A stretch of DNA of 6,663 nucleotides from an uncultured Eubacteriaceae bacterium (GTDB lineage Bacteria > Bacillota > Clostridia > Eubacteriales > Eubacteriaceae), in assembly GCA_947630385.1 (NCBI GenBank), contig CANRHG010000105.1, forward strand, positions 1 to 6,663, given 5' to 3'. This document shows positions 5,313 to 6,663 of this stretch, one piece after another. Position 1 is the stretch's first letter, and each line of letters begins with the position of its first letter. The notes under the pieces were generated by a model. The model ran no database searches. It was given only the letters and a program-made list of their open reading frames with translations, and had not been told where the DNA came from. Position numbers and translations under genes: made by a program.

Positions 5313-5901
5313 TCAGCGCCTGCTGTTGGTATTTGAGGAAGCGGTCAACGGACGTCGCGCTGTGGTAGTAGCCGTCAAGGCTTAACTTTTCAAACTTAAG
5401 GCCGCTGACGAGCTCGTCGTCGGGTACCTCCAGTCTTAGGGCGTAGGTATCCCTCAGGCCGTTTTCGTTGATGATATCGATCGTGACCCCGCCCGCACTT
5501 TCGGTCACGCCGAAGTTATAAGGGGCTGGGGATTCGGAAAGCTCGACCCCGCCGACGGAAGCCTTTTTCACCTCATCGGTCAGGTCATTTCCCAGTTCGG
5601 ACAGCTTTAGGCTGACTTCCGGGACGTAAACTTTGGCTTTTCCGTCCTTGACCAGATAAAAACGCTTGACGGCGTCTTCGGGGAGGAGCCCGTCGTTTTT
5701 GATCTCGTGGCGGTTGTACAGGTACAGCCAGACGCGCTCTTCATCCGACTCGGCGAGTTTCGTAAACGCCGCCGGTGAGAGTTGGCCGTACTGCACGTTG
5801 CCGTCGCGCCCGGAGTAATTCGTCCGAAAGACGTAGGCCGCGATCAGGCCGATGACGATCAGCACGGCGCAGGTGATCCAGTATTTTCGGTTGTAAATCA
5901 T
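5293..5901 (-). CDS. Membrane-anchored extracytoplasmic protein of unknown function
   Basis: This 202-residue protein was not recognised. A short basic start (MIYNRKYW) leads into one hydrophobic segment (about 8-25, ITCAVLIVIGLIAAYVF). Cys11 is not in a lipobox context and no clear signal peptidase site is visible, so an N-terminal anchor with the rest outside is most likely. The exposed part is mixed and acidic, with segments such as EERVWLYLYNRHEIKNDG and KAKVYVPEVSLKLSELGN. It looks like a small beta-rich or alpha/beta domain. No catalytic motif was seen. The start at 5901 is chosen because it retains the anchor, yet no Shine-Dalgarno precedes it and a terminator stem ends only 15 bp upstream. 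The 3' end overlaps the methyltransferase gene by 20 bp. It lies downstream of a ChW/CAP surface protein on the same strand, which suggests an envelope role. Confidence 0.8.
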   Translation of the reverse strand: MIYNRKYWITCAVLIVIGLIAAYVFRTNYSGRDGNVQYGQLSPAAFTKLAESDEERVWLYLYNRHEIKNDGLLPEDAVKRFYLVKDGKAKVYVPEVSLKLSELGNDLTDEVKKASVGGVELSESPAPYNFGVTESAGGVTIDIINENGLRDTYALRLEVPDDELVSGLKFEKLSLDGYYHSATSVDRFLKYQQQALITPASS

Positions 5902-5910
5902 ATACGTATA

Positions 5911-5935
5911 AAAAAACCGAAGACGAAGTCTTCGG
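5911..5935 (-). terminator. Rho-independent terminator of the ChW/CAP gene
   Basis: On the minus strand CCGAAGAC and GTCTTCGG (5928-5935 and 5917-5924) form a perfect 8-bp stem with a three-base loop, followed by six T residues (5916-5911). It starts directly after the TAA stop at 5937-5939. The next minus-strand start codon is only 9 bp beyond the T-run. Confidence 0.85.
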
Positions 5936-5936
5936 A

Positions 5937-6663
5937 TTAAGAATTTGCGGGTGTATCGCTAAACAATAAAACGGATCCGTTATCGGTGGGCGCGAAAGCG
6001 AAGTAGTCGTAGTACCCGGTGAGCATTTGCTGCAGCGCCGAGGTCTTACGGCTAAGGCTTAAAAACGCGACCACGGGATCGTCGGTCTTTACAATCAGCT
6101 CGCCAAGTGCCGGAGCCAGATCGTCGCTGCGGTACTCGACGTCTTCTAAAACGTCGTAGTATGTGGTTCCGTCCGGGCGTTCGTGATCGAAGTTTTCTTC
6201 GAGTTCTTCACCCCGCAGTTGGGCGGCGACGTTTAGTTTTTCCTGGGAAGTCAAAAGGCTCAGCCCCCTGTTTCTTCGCAGGTTGTTGATCATCAGAAGC
6301 ATCCGGCCTTCGTCGGTGTCGACCGCCGTGACCGCCGCGCGCTCTCCGGATCCCGGTACGATCGCGCCTTTGGGAAGCACCTTGATTTCCAGCGCTTCGA
6401 TCCATAAATTCTGGTTGGTCGTTCCGCTCAAGGCCCCGTCGTTGGCCCAGTCGAGCCATCCGTAGGTCTTGACGTGGCTACGGTAGTAGACGTCGTAGTT
6501 TCCGGCCTGGGCCCCGCCCAGTGAGATCTGAACGGCCTGCATCGGAAGATCTCCCGACTCGGGAGTATCCCCGTAATACGTCGGCGTTACGTTGATCTCG
6601 AGGTTCGGATCCTCGCTTTTTAGTTCCAGTCCTTTAAGTGGCGCGCCTGCGCCGGTCGTACCG
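5937..6663 (-). CDS. Surface protein with ChW-like repeats and a degenerate CAP (SCP/PR1) domain, C-terminal part
   Basis: The frame is open to the right edge of the window, so the Met at 6542 is internal and the true start is outside. The visible part has 241 residues. The edge begins with GTTGAGAPLKGLELK, which looks like the end of one ChW repeat. A further repeat (about 43-97) holds VQISLGG, YRSHVKTYGWLDWANDGALS and TTNQNLWIEALEIK, the usual ChW pattern of a GW core followed by G-T-T and a hydrophobic EALEIK ending. ChW repeats are known from secreted and wall-associated proteins of Clostridia and relatives. Residues 111-241 resemble a CAP domain: MLLMINNLRRNRGLSLL, the LNVAAQLRGEEL helix, FDHERPDGTTYYDVL with His160, and a GELI segment with Glu188. 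The usual second His in the SPGHRxNI stretch is missing; SRKTSALQQML stands there instead. The protein was probably exported, but its signal peptide is not in the window. Confidence 0.85.
   Translation of the reverse strand, partial: GTTGAGAPLKGLELKSEDPNLEINVTPTYYGDTPESGDLPMQAVQISLGGAQAGNYDVYYRSHVKTYGWLDWANDGALSGTTNQNLWIEALEIKVLPKGAIVPGSGERAAVTAVDTDEGRMLLMINNLRRNRGLSLLTSQEKLNVAAQLRGEELEENFDHERPDGTTYYDVLEDVEYRSDDLAPALGELIVKTDDPVVAFLSLSRKTSALQQMLTGYYDYFAFAPTDNGSVLLFSDTPANS

Noticed and set aside
6551..6565. Perfect 15-bp palindrome CTCCCGACTCGGGAG
   Set aside because: It is within coding sequence for the linker between ChW units and has no T-run or nearby signal, so it is probably chance codon choice.

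Overview
The window is a compact bacterial segment of moderate GC content with AT-rich intergenic gaps. It most resembles a Bacillota-type (Firmicutes) genome. The pointers are a YabB-like N6-adenine methyltransferase, a TatD hydrolase of the YabD type, a type I-beta DAHP synthase with a monofunctional TyrA, and a CAP-domain protein carrying ChW-like (clostridial hydrophobic W) repeats. The phylum call is an inference from family resemblance, and no marker gene fixes the lineage.

Layout. (1) Positions 1-2951, plus strand: a tightly packed operon with the 3' end of a DAHP synthase gene, tyrA, a tatD-type hydrolase gene and an EamA/DMT transporter gene. Junctions are a 17-bp overlap, a 2-bp gap and a 14-bp overlap. 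(2) Positions 2952-3174: an AT-rich leader with two plausible sigma-A-type promoters and a hairpin. (3) Positions 3175-3564, plus strand: a gene for a strongly acidic 129-residue protein built from 38-residue repeats with a recurring D-[FY]-V-Y-P-G motif. It has an ideal ribosome binding site and ends in a strong bidirectional terminator. (4) Positions 3600-4523, minus strand: a 307-residue membrane protein of unknown family, with a soluble head, a Pro/Glu-rich linker and four membrane helices. (5) Positions 4524-4568: a 45-bp divergent promoter region with a 10-bp direct repeat and no Shine-Dalgarno on either side. (6) Positions 4569-5312, plus strand: a tRNA1(Val)-type N6-adenine methyltransferase. 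(7) Positions 5293-5901, minus strand: a 202-residue membrane-anchored protein of unknown function that overlaps the methyltransferase tail to tail by 20 bp. (8) Positions 5937-6663, minus strand: the C-terminal part of a surface protein with ChW-like repeats and a degenerate CAP domain, closed by its own terminator.

How it fits together. DAHP synthase and TyrA are the entry to the shikimate pathway and the tyrosine branch. The transporter at the end of the same operon could export a product of that pathway, but this is only inferred from position. The repeat protein is the best candidate for something undescribed: its sequence is low-complexity yet patterned, and its signals suggest a separate, strongly expressed unit. 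The minus-strand genes at the right look like cell-envelope functions.
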